NCBI GenBank assembly: GCA_947167855.1
Contig: CAMVJR010000003.1
Coordinates: 1-48,940, forward strand
Origin: an uncultured Bacteroidales bacterium
GTDB taxonomy: Bacteria; Bacteroidota; Bacteroidia; Bacteroidales; UBA932
Length of the DNA: 48,940 bases
Direction of reading: 5' to 3'
The position numbers were made by a program, and so were the translations under genes. Position 1 is the stretch's first letter. The number at the start of each line of letters is the position of its first letter. This document shows, piece after piece, positions 26,742 through 40,582 of this stretch. Under the pieces are notes generated by a model, which was given only the letters and a program-made list of their open reading frames with translations, was not told where the DNA came from and did no database searches.

Positions 26742-28601
26742 ATGAAAAAAGGACTATTATGGGCTTCCCTGCTGCTGGTTGCGGCTTGCGCCCAACCTTC
26801 TGTTGAATGGGTGGAAGGCCCTACCGGTGAAAACGGGCGGGCCAGCCAGACCCTGGTGCTTAAGAATATGCCCAAGGGTGGGCGTGTATGGTTCCAGGAA
26901 CTGTTTGACAACCACAAGATTACAGCTGGTCCCGTGAAGCAGATCCACCACTATCAGGGAACGAGTTTCTTCCTGGACATTCCCCAGTCCGGCACGCTGA
27001 CGGTTTCCTATGAAGGCCGTCCTCTGCCGCGCCGTTCCTGGGCGCCGGAAGGCTTTGTATTGCAGGTAATGGGCAAACTGGACCGGGTCTTGCCCATAGA
27101 GTATAAGTTCCTGGACCGCGAGGGTACGCCCATCAATGCCTCCTGGTTTGCCGCCAGCTATGAGCCCGCCATGGGCGATATCATCCCCCGTCCCAAACGC
27201 ATTTATGAGCCCGGGGAGGCCCACGCAGAAGAGTCGCATCCCAAGGGCTGGTACCGGATTACCTTTGACTCCGGCGGAACTGCGCAGGTAGAATCCCAGG
27301 ATGAAGCCGGCGCCGTCTATGCCCAGGCCACTCTTGCCAAATTGCCCAAAGAGACCAAGGGCATTGTGATTGAAGACTGGCCGGTCCTGGGCCTCCGTGG
27401 CTTTATGCTGGATGTAGTGAGGGACTTCCGGACCAAGGACGAAGTGTTCAAAGTGCTGGACATCATGGCCTCCTACAAGCTCAACCTGCTGCATTTCCAC
27501 CTGGGTGACGACGAGTCCTGGTGCCTGGAAATCCCCAAACTGCCGGAACTCACCGCCTTCAGCGGTCATCATGAACTCCCGGACTGGGATTTGAAGGAGT
27601 CCAAGGCCCTCAAACCCACGGCCAACGGACGCATCGGCAACAGCACGTTCTTTACGGAAAAAGAGTACAAGGAGATTCTCCAATATGCCGCCGAGCGGCA
27701 GATAGCCGTGGTTCCCGAATTCGATGCCCCGGGCCATTCCCGCGCTGCCATAAAGGCCATGCAGGCCTATGAGAAGCGCACGGGGGATGATACCTATCGT
27801 CTGCAGGACCCTGCCGATACGTCCCATTACTGGACGGCACAGGACTTCACGGACAACGTGCTGGATCCGGACCTTCCGGGGGTATACAAGTTCTATGGCG
27901 TGGTCTTTGACGAGGTCATCCGCATGCACCAGGAAGCCGGCGTACCGCTGCCGGGCATCCACATTGGCGGTGACGAAGTGCCGGACGGCGCCTGGGCAGG
28001 CCGGGACCGCAAGAAGGTCAAGGATACCTTCACCCGCGGCATGGTGCAGCTGGCCCAGGAGCGCAACCTCAAACTGGCCGGCTGGCAGGAGATAGTGGAG
28101 AACATCGAGCCCGAAACGCTGGAGGCCCTCAAGAAGCAGCTCCTCTTTGTCAATGCCTGGAGCACCCTGGATGAAAGAGCAGACCTTCCCGCGCGGCTTG
28201 CCAATGCCGGCATTCCGGTCCTTCTCTCCAACGTACAGCACGCCTATGTGGATCTGGCCTACAGCGATGACCCTGATGACATCGGCCTTAACTGGGGCGG
28301 CTATGTAGACGAGCGCAAGGGCTATGCCCTCCCGGTCTACAGCTATCCCGGCCTTCAAAAGCCGGAGAACATCGTAGGGGCCGAAGCCCTGCTGTGGTCC
28401 GAAAACATCCGCAGCCTGGACAACGCCACCTACCAGATGCTGCCCAAGGCGCTGGGCGTCTGGGAAAGGGCCTGGAACCCCTGCACGGAGTGGAAAGACG
28501 AAGAAGAATTCCAGAAAGACTTCAACGAGTTCTACAGCATCATCGTCAAAAAAGAAGAGCCCCTCTGGGATGCAAAGGGGCTGAATTACAAGAAACGCTA
28601 G
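26742..28601 (+). CDS. Glycoside hydrolase family 20 beta-N-acetylhexosaminidase, lipoprotein
   Basis: Lipobox LLVAAC; GFMLDVVRDFRTKDEVFKVLDIMASYKLNLLHFHLGDDESW; catalytic HIGGDEVPDGAW. Confidence 0.93.
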   Translation: MKKGLLWASLLLVAACAQPSVEWVEGPTGENGRASQTLVLKNMPKGGRVWFQELFDNHKITAGPVKQIHHYQGTSFFLDIPQSGTLTVSYEGRPLPRRSWAPEGFVLQVMGKLDRVLPIEYKFLDREGTPINASWFAASYEPAMGDIIPRPKRIYEPGEAHAEESHPKGWYRITFDSGGTAQVESQDEAGAVYAQATLAKLPKETKGIVIEDWPVLGLRGFMLDVVRDFRTKDEVFKVLDIMASYKLNLLHFHLGDDESWCLEIPKLPELTAFSGHHELPDWDLKESKALKPTANGRIGNSTFFTEKEYKEILQYAAERQIAVVPEFDAPGHSRAAIKAMQAYEKRTGDDTYRLQDPADTSHYWTAQDFTDNVLDPDLPGVYKFYGVVFDEVIRMHQEAGVPLPGIHIGGDEVPDGAWAGRDRKKVKDTFTRGMVQLAQERNLKLAGWQEIVENIEPETLEALKKQLLFVNAWSTLDERADLPARLANAGIPVLLSNVQHAYVDLAYSDDPDDIGLNWGGYVDERKGYALPVYSYPGLQKPENIVGAEALLWSENIRSLDNATYQMLPKALGVWERAWNPCTEWKDEEEFQKDFNEFYSIIVKKEEPLWDAKGLNYKKR

Positions 28602-28607
28602 TTTAAG

Positions 28608-29528
28608 CTAGTTCGAGAGCTTTCGGAGGGAAGCGCCGCGGTCTACGTCGGTGTCGGTAATCTGGAGGTGTTCGCCGGCCTTGTATTGGCAGGTGGAAGC
28701 GCCAGAGAGGCCTACGCCCAGCTTATCCAGGGCCACGATCCGGGCCGAAGAAGCCCCGCTCAGATCTACCCGCACTACCTTGGCCGGGCATTCGGTCAGG
28801 TCGGCCTTGGCAGCGCCGGAGCCGGACAGGCGGACGTTCTCCAGGGCGCCCTTGATGTGGACGTGGGAGGCGCCGGAGAGTTCCAGATCGGCCTGGTCAT
28901 ACACGCCGGTGAGGTCCAGCTTGCCCGATCCGGAGAGGTCGGCGGTCAGGTCGGTGCCATCGCTTTCCATGGTTCCCTTGGCTGCACCGGAAAGGCCAAT
29001 CCTGGCGACTTTCACGGGGCCGGTTATCTGGTACTTGCTGGCTCCGCTGCAGCGGATATCGGCCGTGTTGGCCTTCATCTGCAGGCCCTTGAGGGAAGAG
29101 GCGCCGCTGAGCTCCATGGAGAAACTGGCGGTTTGGAACTCGCCCAGGGAAATCAGGCGGGAGGCGCCGGACATCTCTATGCTGTTCAGTTCGGGCAGGG
29201 TCACATAGGCGTTTACTTCGTAATTGCCCCGCTCAATCTTGCGGCGTACGTCGCCCGGGAGGTTGGACACACCCAGCACCAGGTTGCCGCCGCGCACCTT
29301 TACCTGCAGGTAAGGCATCACAAAGTCGGGGGCTTCCACCTCCACCTTGTAACCGGAGGCCTTGTTAAGCTCCACGTGGTAGATCCAGGACACATCCAGG
29401 CCGTCGAAGTTGTTCAGAGAATAAGCTTTGGTCTCCATCTTGGCCTCGGCCGGATTGGATTCATGAGCAGCCATGGCAGGCGTCAGGGCCATAAAGGCGG
29501 CTGCAAAAAGGACAAAGAGTTTTTTCAT
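28608..29528 (-). CDS. GIN-domain (DUF2807-like) secreted protein
   Basis: Signal peptide; repeated LSGAS/LSGSG ladder typical of the GIN domain. Confidence 0.85.
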   Translation of the reverse strand: MKKLFVLFAAAFMALTPAMAAHESNPAEAKMETKAYSLNNFDGLDVSWIYHVELNKASGYKVEVEAPDFVMPYLQVKVRGGNLVLGVSNLPGDVRRKIERGNYEVNAYVTLPELNSIEMSGASRLISLGEFQTASFSMELSGASSLKGLQMKANTADIRCSGASKYQITGPVKVARIGLSGAAKGTMESDGTDLTADLSGSGKLDLTGVYDQADLELSGASHVHIKGALENVRLSGSGAAKADLTECPAKVVRVDLSGASSARIVALDKLGVGLSGASTCQYKAGEHLQITDTDVDRGASLRKLSN

Positions 29529-29543
29529 TATAAGTACGTTTTA

Positions 29544-29978
29544 TTATTGTTTGGCAAGTAATTTGGCGCCCTCCAGGAGGGAACCGTAATGGGCTCTGAG
29601 AACGCGGGCCTTCTGCAGGCGGGACATCTCTTCCGGAAGCTGCAGGAAGAGCGGGTTGGCTTCTTCCGTGAGGGAGGCCAGGGCCTCGTCCCAGTCGGCT
29701 CCGGCATCGGCCGGGCATTCGGCGTACAGCTGGGAGACCTCGTCCATATAGGCCAGGTAAATGGCCTCGGGATCACTCCGGCGAAGGGCGGTCACAAAGA
29801 GAAGGGCCGAAAGGGAAGCCGCCACCGCCACGGCACCCCAGACGATGCGCCAGGGGCGGCGGGCCGGCTTCTGGGCCTGCTCCAGGCGGGCGAGGAAACG
29901 CTCCTCGTGGCCCGGAAGGGGTTCCATCACGTCAAATTCGCTGGCGTGGGAACGGATGTATTGTTCCAGCTCTTTCAT
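29544..29978 (-). CDS. Single-pass membrane protein, putative anti-sigma factor
   Basis: Short N-terminal domain with GHEERFLARL, then TM IVWGAVAVAASLSALLFVTAL; overlaps the ECF sigma gene by 4 bp. Confidence 0.65.
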   Translation of the reverse strand: MKELEQYIRSHASEFDVMEPLPGHEERFLARLEQAQKPARRPWRIVWGAVAVAASLSALLFVTALRRSDPEAIYLAYMDEVSQLYAECPADAGADWDEALASLTEEANPLFLQLPEEMSRLQKARVLRAHYGSLLEGAKLLAKQ

Positions 29979-30466
29979 TTTCTGAGTCTTTCTATCAGTT
30001 TGGCGCGTCCCCTTGAGTAGATGGAACGCAGCGTTACTTCCTTTTTACCGGTGAAAGCGGCTATCTCTTCGTAATCCAGGCCTTCCAGCAGCACCAGGTT
30101 CAGGACCAGGCGGTAGGGTTCTTCCAAGCTTTGCAGCGCCTGCTGCACCCGGGCCATATCGACTCCCTCGATCGGCACCTCTTCCTCCTCCACCTCGCTC
30201 TCGTCCACCGCATAGAGTTCCAGGAAATCGGCCCTTCTCTTTCTCTCGCGAAGGCGGTCGATGGAAGCGCGTACGCAAGTCCTTACCAGCCACGCCCCAA
30301 TCTGCGGGTCAGAAAGCGGGGCGGGGTCTTTTCGGCCTATGTACTTGATGAGGGTGTCCTGCATCACTTCCTCGGCATCGTCTGAATTCTGGAGAATCCG
30401 CCAGGCGGTATTGTAAACGCGCCGGTGGTATTGCTGATAGAATTCTGTGATTTCCTGCCGTGTCAT
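29975..30466 (-). CDS. ECF-type RNA polymerase sigma factor
   Basis: YHRRVYNTAWRILQNSDDAEEVMQDTLIK (region 2); LLEGLDYEEIAAFTGKKEVTLRSIYSRGRAKLIERLRK (region 4). Confidence 0.93.
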   Translation of the reverse strand: MTRQEITEFYQQYHRRVYNTAWRILQNSDDAEEVMQDTLIKYIGRKDPAPLSDPQIGAWLVRTCVRASIDRLRERKRRADFLELYAVDESEVEEEEVPIEGVDMARVQQALQSLEEPYRLVLNLVLLEGLDYEEIAAFTGKKEVTLRSIYSRGRAKLIERLRK

Positions 30467-30517
30467 TTTTCCACTTTCTATCTTAAAGACGGGCCGAAAA
30501 TGGATTTGTTGCAGAAA

Positions 30518-31285
30518 CTACGAAAAAAGATTGGTCAATTCCACAAAATCATCTACCGACAGCTGCTCGGGGCGCTGGGAGAAGACGTCCTGAGAAAGGA
30601 CGTCGGCTTTGCCGCGGGCCAGGGCCAGGGGTTTGAGGGGATTGCGCATCATCTTGCGGCGCTGGCCGAAGGCGGTTTTCACCACCGTCTTGAACAGGGC
30701 CTCGTCGCAGCCCAGCTCCGTGCGGCTATTGCGGGTGAGGCGGATGACGGCGCTTTCCACCTTGGGCGGCGGGGCAAAGCAGCCGGAACCCACTGTGAAG
30801 AGGTACTCAATGTCGTACCAGGCCTGCAGAAGCACGGATAGGATGCCGTAGGTTTTGCTTCCGGGCTTTTCGGCAATCCTTTCGGCCACTTCCTTCTGCA
30901 CCATTCCCACCACTTCCGGAATGCTGTCCTTGTAGTCCAGCACCTTGAAAAAGATCTGGGAAGAGATGTTGTAGGGGAAATTGCCGATGATGGCAAATTT
31001 CTCCGGGAAGAGTTTCTCCAGTTTGAGCCTCAGGAAGTCTCCTTCCATCAGCTTGCCCTGCATACCTTGGAAGTGCGTGAGAAGGTATTCTACGCTCTCG
31101 GTGTCTATCTCGATGAGCCGCAGGTCAATGTCTTCCCTCTCCAGCAGGTACTGCGTCAAAACACCCATACCCGGACCTACCTCCAGGGTGGGAAGCCCCC
31201 CGTGCAGGGCGTCCACAATGGCGCGGGCTACCTTCTGGTCTGTGAGAAAATGCTGGCCCAGGGCCTTCTTGGCACGTACTTCCAT
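30518..31285 (-). CDS. rsmA: 16S rRNA (adenine1518/1519-N6)-dimethyltransferase
   Basis: KKALGQHFLTDQKVARAIV, LEVGPGMGVLTQYLL, IIGNFPYNISSQIFF. Start ATG 31285. Confidence 0.95.
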   Translation of the reverse strand: MEVRAKKALGQHFLTDQKVARAIVDALHGGLPTLEVGPGMGVLTQYLLEREDIDLRLIEIDTESVEYLLTHFQGMQGKLMEGDFLRLKLEKLFPEKFAIIGNFPYNISSQIFFKVLDYKDSIPEVVGMVQKEVAERIAEKPGSKTYGILSVLLQAWYDIEYLFTVGSGCFAPPPKVESAVIRLTRNSRTELGCDEALFKTVVKTAFGQRRKMMRNPLKPLALARGKADVLSQDVFSQRPEQLSVDDFVELTNLFS

Positions 31286-31305
31286 ACTTAAAAACCTTAT
31301 TAACT

Positions 31306-31314
31306 GCAAAGATA
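31306..31314 (-). promoter_or_regulatory. -7 box of rsmA
   Basis: TATCTTTGC on the minus strand; divergent from an aspS box TAATTTTG at 31330-31337. Confidence 0.5.
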
Positions 31315-31364
31315 ACCATATTTTTTTGCTAATTTTGTAGGTTGGAAAATAAAGAACACACAAT

Positions 31365-33137
31365 ATGTACAGAACACACACCTGCGGAGAACTCCGCATT
31401 GCCAACAAGGGACAGCAGGTAACGCTGGCCGGATGGGTACAGAAAGCCCGTAAACTGGGAGGTATGACCTTCATTGACCTTCGGGACCGTTACGGTATTA
31501 CCCAGCTGGTAGTAGAGGCCGATGCCCCCGCCGCCCTGGTAGAAACCGCCACCGCCCTGGGCCGTGAATTCGTGATCCAGGTAAAGGGTGAAGTGGTGGA
31601 GCGTCAGGCCAAGAACGCCAAGATGCCCACCGGTGATATTGAGATCAAGGTTTCGGCCATCAACATCCTCAACAAGAGCGTAACCCCGCCCTTCACCATT
31701 GAGGAAGAGAGCGACGGCGGTGAGGACCTCCGCGCCAAGTACCGCTACCTGGACCTCCGCCGCGGTCCGCTGCAGCGCGCCCTGGCCCTGAGGCACAAGG
31801 TGGCCCACGAAGCCCGCAACTATCTGGACAGCCTGGGCTTCATGGAGATTGAAACCCCCTACCTCATCAAGAGCACCCCGGAAGGCGCCCGCGACTTTGT
31901 GGTTCCTTCCCGCATGAACCCCGGTCAGTTCTACGCCCTGCCGCAGAGCCCCCAGACCTTCAAGCAGCTCCTGATGGTAGCCGGTTACGACCGCTATTTC
32001 CAGATTGTGCGCTGCTTCCGTGACGAGGACCTCCGCGCAGACCGTCAGCCGGAATTCACCCAGATAGACTGCGAAATGTCCTTTGTAGAGCAGGAAGACG
32101 TCCTCAACACCTTCGAGGGCATGATGCGCACCCTGTTCAAAAATGTTCTGGGCGTAGATATTCCCAACCCGCTGCCCCGCATGAGCTGGTACGACGCCAT
32201 GGACAACTACGGCTCCGACAAACCGGACGTACGCTTCGGCATGAAGATCCACGAGATAACGGATGTGGCCAAGGGCAAGGGCTTCGGCGTTCTGGACGAG
32301 GCCGCCTACATCGGCGCCATCTGCGTCCCAGGCGCTTCCGAGTACACCCGCAAGCAGATTGACGAGCTCACCGAATGGGTCAAACGCCCTCAGGTGGGTG
32401 CCAAGGGCCTCATTTATATCCGCGTGAATGCCGACGGAAGCTTCAAGAGCTCCATCGACAAGTTCTACGGGGCCGATGACCTCCAGAAGATAGCCGCTAC
32501 GGCCGAGGCACAGCCCGGAGACCTCATCCTGGTGATGAGCGGCGCCGCCAAGCGCAAGGTGCAGACGATGCTGGGCGTGCTCCGTCTGGAGATGGGCGGC
32601 CGCCTGGGCTACCGCAAGCCGGATGTATTCGCTCCCCTGTGGATTGTGGACTTCCCGCTGCTGGAGTGGGACGACGAAACCCAGCGTTTCTACGCCATGC
32701 ACCATCCCTTCACCGCCCCCAAGCCGGAGCACGAGGAATGGTTCTACAGCAACAAGAAGGAAGACCTGGAGCGCGTGTGCGCCAACGCCTACGACTTTGT
32801 CCTCAACGGCAACGAGCTGGGCGGCGGTTCCATCCGTATCCACAATGCCGACATGCAGAAGCGCATGTTCGAGGTGCTGGGAATCGGCCCGGAAGAGGCC
32901 GAATACAAGTTCGGTTTCATCATCAACGCCTTCAAGTTCGGCGCTCCGCCGCATGGAGGTCTGGCCTTCGGTTTTGACCGCGTGTGCGCCCTTATGGGTG
33001 GCCAGGACACCATCCGCGACTACATTGCCTTCCCCAAGAACAACCAGGGCCGCGACGTGATGATCGACTCCCCGTCCCAGATTGATCAGGCACAGCTGGA
33101 TGAACTGCAGATAGCCTTGAACGTCAAGGCCGAATAA
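31365..33137 (+). CDS. aspS: Aspartate--tRNA ligase
   Basis: [76 protein letters not shown]. Confidence 0.97.
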   Translation: MYRTHTCGELRIANKGQQVTLAGWVQKARKLGGMTFIDLRDRYGITQLVVEADAPAALVETATALGREFVIQVKGEVVERQAKNAKMPTGDIEIKVSAINILNKSVTPPFTIEEESDGGEDLRAKYRYLDLRRGPLQRALALRHKVAHEARNYLDSLGFMEIETPYLIKSTPEGARDFVVPSRMNPGQFYALPQSPQTFKQLLMVAGYDRYFQIVRCFRDEDLRADRQPEFTQIDCEMSFVEQEDVLNTFEGMMRTLFKNVLGVDIPNPLPRMSWYDAMDNYGSDKPDVRFGMKIHEITDVAKGKGFGVLDEAAYIGAICVPGASEYTRKQIDELTEWVKRPQVGAKGLIYIRVNADGSFKSSIDKFYGADDLQKIAATAEAQPGDLILVMSGAAKRKVQTMLGVLRLEMGGRLGYRKPDVFAPLWIVDFPLLEWDDETQRFYAMHHPFTAPKPEHEEWFYSNKKEDLERVCANAYDFVLNGNELGGGSIRIHNADMQKRMFEVLGIGPEEAEYKFGFIINAFKFGAPPHGGLAFGFDRVCALMGGQDTIRDYIAFPKNNQGRDVMIDSPSQIDQAQLDELQIALNVKAE

Positions 33138-33178
33138 TAGATTTTCTGACACTTCTGGAAGAAATAACCCGGCGCATC

Positions 33179-36558
<3,380 letters not shown>

Positions 36559-36562
<4 letters not shown>

Positions 36563-37482
36563 AGATTGTAGACATGCTCAACGGGGCTTCCAGGCCCTTC
36601 CCCTCGCTGGAGATTGTGCCGCCGCTCAACGGCATCCGCAAAGACGAGCTGCTGGCTACCGTGGGCCAGTTCATGGAGTTTGCGCCGCGTTACATCAACG
36701 TAACCTGCCACCGCGACGAGTATGAATACCGGGAAGGTCCCGACGGCAGTTTTACCCGCCATCTGGTACGCAGCCGCCTGGACCCGGTGGCCGTCTGTGC
36801 GGCGGTGATGTCGGCCTATCCGGTAGAGATGGTTCCGCACATCATCTGCGCCGGCATTACGGAAGAGGAGATATACAGCCAGCTGTACAACTATCACTTC
36901 CTGGGCATTGAGAATGTGCTGGCCCTGAGGGGTGACTCCCTGAAAGGAGAAAAGCGTTTTACCCCGGCGCCGGGCGGCTTCAGCCACGCCAACGAGCTGG
37001 TGGGGGCCATCCGCCGCTTTGAAGGAAGCCTGGGGGCCTCTTTCTGCGTGGGCGTAGGCGGTTATCCGGAAAAGCATTTTGAGGCGGCCAACCCCGCCGA
37101 AGACCTGGCCCACCTCAAGGCCAAGGTAGATGCCGGGGCCAACTATATCATTACGCAGATGTTTTTTGACAATGCCGTATTCTACCGTTTTGTTGACGCC
37201 TGCCGCGCCGCCGGAATCACGGTGCCCATTATTCCGGGCCTCAAGCCGCTTTCCAGCAAAAAACAGCTGGAACTGCTCCCGGGCAGCTTTTCCATTGACC
37301 TGCCCTCCGACCTTACCCGTATCATCCGCAACGCCACGTCCCAGGAAGAGGTCTACGAACTGGGCACGGCCTGGTGCATCCAGCAGTGCAAGGACCTGCT
37401 GGAACACGGAGTTCCCGCCGTACACTTCTACACCATGGGTAAACCCCGCAACATTGTGGAAGTCCTGAAAGCCTGCTTCTAG
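36559..37482 (+). CDS. metF: Methylenetetrahydrofolate reductase
   Basis: SLEIVPPLNG...INVTCHRDEYEY...NVLALRGDSLKGE...YIITQMFFDNAVFYRFVDACRAAGITVPIIPGLKPL; ATGA overlap with metH. Confidence 0.93.
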
Positions 37483-39395
37483 AACTGGAAGTAAATGAAG
37501 CTCTGGAGGTCGGCTGTGATGAACTGGTAGATGAAGAGGATGAGGAGCACCACCACGGCCGCCATCCAGCCCAGGGGCAGACGAGAGAAGGCCACCCGGT
37601 AGTAGCGCTTGAAGCGCTCCGGGAGCCAGTGAATCACCATACCCAGTATAAAGATGATGAGCACCGCACGGTGTTCAAAGGCCATTTTGGGCACCAGGGA
37701 CAGATCCCAGGCGCTTCCTATCTGGTTCACCATGTTCTTGGCCGTGTTCCAGGCCTGCTCGTTGGCCAGGGCCGGATCCAGGTTGGATCCGCTGCGGAAG
37801 AACAGACGGGTAAAGGTAATGAATACAAAGGTCTGGAAGATATCCCAGCTGCGGGACAGCCACTGGAACTTTTCTTTCTCCGGAACCGCCAGCAAGGTCT
37901 GAGGGTCGTACTGTGGCTGGTGCGGGAACAGCTTCCGGATCAGGGCATACAAACCCTTGACGGCCGTTCCCAGGAACACGATCAGGGACCACATGAAGAA
38001 CAGGTTCCAGACCGGATAATGCGTCACGCGGGCCAGGATCTGGCAAGCCAGCGTGACCACGCTGATGATGAGCATCTTCCCGTACAGGCTCCGGGCTGTC
38101 CATACCTTATAGATAATCATACCCAGGCCGTTGAGACCGCCCCAAATCATGAAATTCCAGCTGGCTCCGTGCCATAGGCCGCCCAGCAGCATGGTGTTCA
38201 TGGAGTTGATGTTGGTGGTGATGAGCTTGCGGTGAGCCGGTTTCTTCCAGGCCCACAGGCCGATTCCGCCGGCCAGGGCCAGCACGGCCACCGCCACCCA
38301 CCAGCTTCCGCTGAGGAAGGAGCCAATCACGGCTACGGCCGCTATGATAATATAGGTACCCGCCGTGGCGTTGCGGTTACCGCCCAGGGGAATATAGAGG
38401 TAATCCCTTAACCAGCGGCTCAGGGTCATGTGCCAACGGCGCCAGAACTGCTGGGTATTCTCTGCCTTATACGGAGAATTGAAGTTCTTGGGCAGGTAGA
38501 AGCCCATGAGCATGGCTACGCCGGTGGCAATGTCCGTGTAGCCGGAGAAGTCGGCATACACCTGCAGGGAATAGCAGAACAGGGCCGATAGATTCTCGAA
38601 CCCGCTGTACATGAGCGGATTCTCGAACACGCGGTCGCAGAAGTTCACGGCCAGATAGTCGGCCAGGATGAGCTTCTTCATGAGACCGTTCATGATCCAG
38701 AAGACGGCGATGCCAAACCAGCGGCGGCTCAGGTTGTAGGGCTTGTGCAGTTGGGCGATGAACTCCGAGGCGCGCACGATGGGGCCGGCCACCAGCTGCG
38801 GGAAAAAGCTCAGGTAAAAGCCAAAGTCCAGGAAGTTCTGCACCGGTTCTATCTTGCGGCGCTTCACGTCCACAATGTAGCTCACCGCCTGGAAGGTGAA
38901 GAAGGAGATGCCCACCGGCAGAATGATGGCATCCACGCGGAAAATCTCTGCGCCGGTAAGGACGTTGAGCCATTCTCCCAGCACGTCGTGAACCTCGATG
39001 GACAGGCCCAGGAGCTTGTTCACAAAGTCCGTGATAAAGTACGCGTATTTGAAATAGGCCAGGATGCCCAGGTCCACCGTGACGCTGACGGCGGTCAGGA
39101 TGCTTCGGCCCTTTTCTCCCTTGAGCCGATGCAGCCACTTGGCAGCGAAGAAATTATAGACGATGACAAAGAGCAGCAGGGCCAGGAAGACACCGCTGGT
39201 CTTGTAATAGAAGAACAGGGACACCGCAAACAGGTAGGCGTTGCGCAGCAGGGGCTTGGAATGGACCTGCGTAAAGAGCGCAAACACCAGGGCAAAGAAG
39301 GCCCAGAAGTAGAACTGCGTAAACAGCAGCGGATGCGCCTGGTCAAAGGAGAACAGGTTCTTGATAAAGTCCCATATGAGGTCCCAGAAGGTCAT
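37479..39395 (-). CDS. MBOAT family O-acyltransferase
   Basis: Polytopic; GISFFTFQAVSYIVDVKR, FFPQLVAGPIVRASEF, FWRRWHMTLSRWLRDYLYIPLGGNR, GLWHGASWNFMIWGGLNG. Confidence 0.93.
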   Translation of the reverse strand: MTFWDLIWDFIKNLFSFDQAHPLLFTQFYFWAFFALVFALFTQVHSKPLLRNAYLFAVSLFFYYKTSGVFLALLLFVIVYNFFAAKWLHRLKGEKGRSILTAVSVTVDLGILAYFKYAYFITDFVNKLLGLSIEVHDVLGEWLNVLTGAEIFRVDAIILPVGISFFTFQAVSYIVDVKRRKIEPVQNFLDFGFYLSFFPQLVAGPIVRASEFIAQLHKPYNLSRRWFGIAVFWIMNGLMKKLILADYLAVNFCDRVFENPLMYSGFENLSALFCYSLQVYADFSGYTDIATGVAMLMGFYLPKNFNSPYKAENTQQFWRRWHMTLSRWLRDYLYIPLGGNRNATAGTYIIIAAVAVIGSFLSGSWWVAVAVLALAGGIGLWAWKKPAHRKLITTNINSMNTMLLGGLWHGASWNFMIWGGLNGLGMIIYKVWTARSLYGKMLIISVVTLACQILARVTHYPVWNLFFMWSLIVFLGTAVKGLYALIRKLFPHQPQYDPQTLLAVPEKEKFQWLSRSWDIFQTFVFITFTRLFFRSGSNLDPALANEQAWNTAKNMVNQIGSAWDLSLVPKMAFEHRAVLIIFILGMVIHWLPERFKRYYRVAFSRLPLGWMAAVVVLLILFIYQFITADLQSFIYFQF

Positions 39396-40582
39396 TTTCT
39401 GGTGTAGTAGTCCGAAAGGATGGCTTCAAAGAGGAGGTCGGCCACTTCTTTGTAGCCCAGCGGGGTAAAGTGCACTTTGTCGGCCTGGGCCAGGCCGGCG
39501 TCCTGCCACTTGGCCATGGAGCCGTAGCCGCCCATGACCTCGTACCAGTCCCAGAACACGGCCTTGTACTCCTGGGCCAGATCCCGGAAGGCTTTCTCGG
39601 CCTCGGCGGTATGCTCGTTCTCTCCCCTTCCGCGGCGCCAGCTGTCGTTGATGCCGGTGAACAGGAAGGCGCAGTGGGGGTTCACTTCCCTGATCTCGTG
39701 GATGAGGGCGCGGTAGTTGGCTTTGAAGCGGACGTTGTCAAAATCGGCCCCCTGGATGTCGTTAATGCCTATGGAGAAGATCACCAGGTCCGGACGTACG
39801 CGGCGGAGGTCTTCGACCAGCAGGCTGCACTGCAGCCAGGAATGGGTGGAGGCGCCGTTGACGCCAGCCTCGCTGAGCGTGAAGCCCCGCGTGGGACGGT
39901 CCAGATACAGGCCGCGGAGGGTATAAGTACCCTTGCCCTTGAAGGCCACCTGCAGCCAGTCGGTATAGTACGGAAGGTCAAAATGGCTGAGCTGGCTGCC
40001 ATGTACGCCCCTTACGGTGTCTTTGCCGTGCAGGATGAGGATGGGCTCCAGCGAGCCTTCTCCCAGCAGGTCCACTTTGTTAAAGGAGTAGTGCTGCTGT
40101 AGCAGCTGCGGTTCCTTGAGAACCAGGTCAATGACCACACGGGCCGATGTATCCCGCGCCGTCACGGCCATGCCGCTTACGCCCAGCTCGGTATCCCGGG
40201 GCTTGAGGCAGGTGGAGCTGTCCCACGAGCCCTGCCAGGAAGAGAGATAGCTGGAGGGGGTGTTGGTTCCGGCCGCCGAGAAAGGGAAAACCAGGCCTCG
40301 GCCGCCGTCCATCCCGTACCGCAACGACAGGAAATGTTTGCGCAGGCGGTCGGTCATGGTGCCGCCCTGTACGTGGGAGCCGCCCATATGCAGCACCTTC
40401 ACGTCCGTGTCTCCGGAGAGGAGCAGGGTATCCAGCTTCCGCAGGAACAGGGCATAGTCCGGCGACGAACCGGCCGGATACTGGATCCGGCTCTTGTCCG
40501 GGCGCATGAACGGCAGCCTGCGGGCCCCGGCGGGCAGCAGCATTCCCAGTAGCAACACACACAATATCAATCGCTTGCTCAT
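39392..40582 (-). CDS. SGNH/GDSL-type hydrolase (first of pair)
   Basis: VLHMGGSHVQGG block I, FSIGINDIQGADFDNVRFKANYRALI, C-terminal DKVHFTPLGY. Confidence 0.8.
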   Translation of the reverse strand: MSKRLILCVLLLGMLLPAGARRLPFMRPDKSRIQYPAGSSPDYALFLRKLDTLLLSGDTDVKVLHMGGSHVQGGTMTDRLRKHFLSLRYGMDGGRGLVFPFSAAGTNTPSSYLSSWQGSWDSSTCLKPRDTELGVSGMAVTARDTSARVVIDLVLKEPQLLQQHYSFNKVDLLGEGSLEPILILHGKDTVRGVHGSQLSHFDLPYYTDWLQVAFKGKGTYTLRGLYLDRPTRGFTLSEAGVNGASTHSWLQCSLLVEDLRRVRPDLVIFSIGINDIQGADFDNVRFKANYRALIHEIREVNPHCAFLFTGINDSWRRGRGENEHTAEAEKAFRDLAQEYKAVFWDWYEVMGGYGSMAKWQDAGLAQADKVHFTPLGYKEVADLLFEAILSDYYTRK

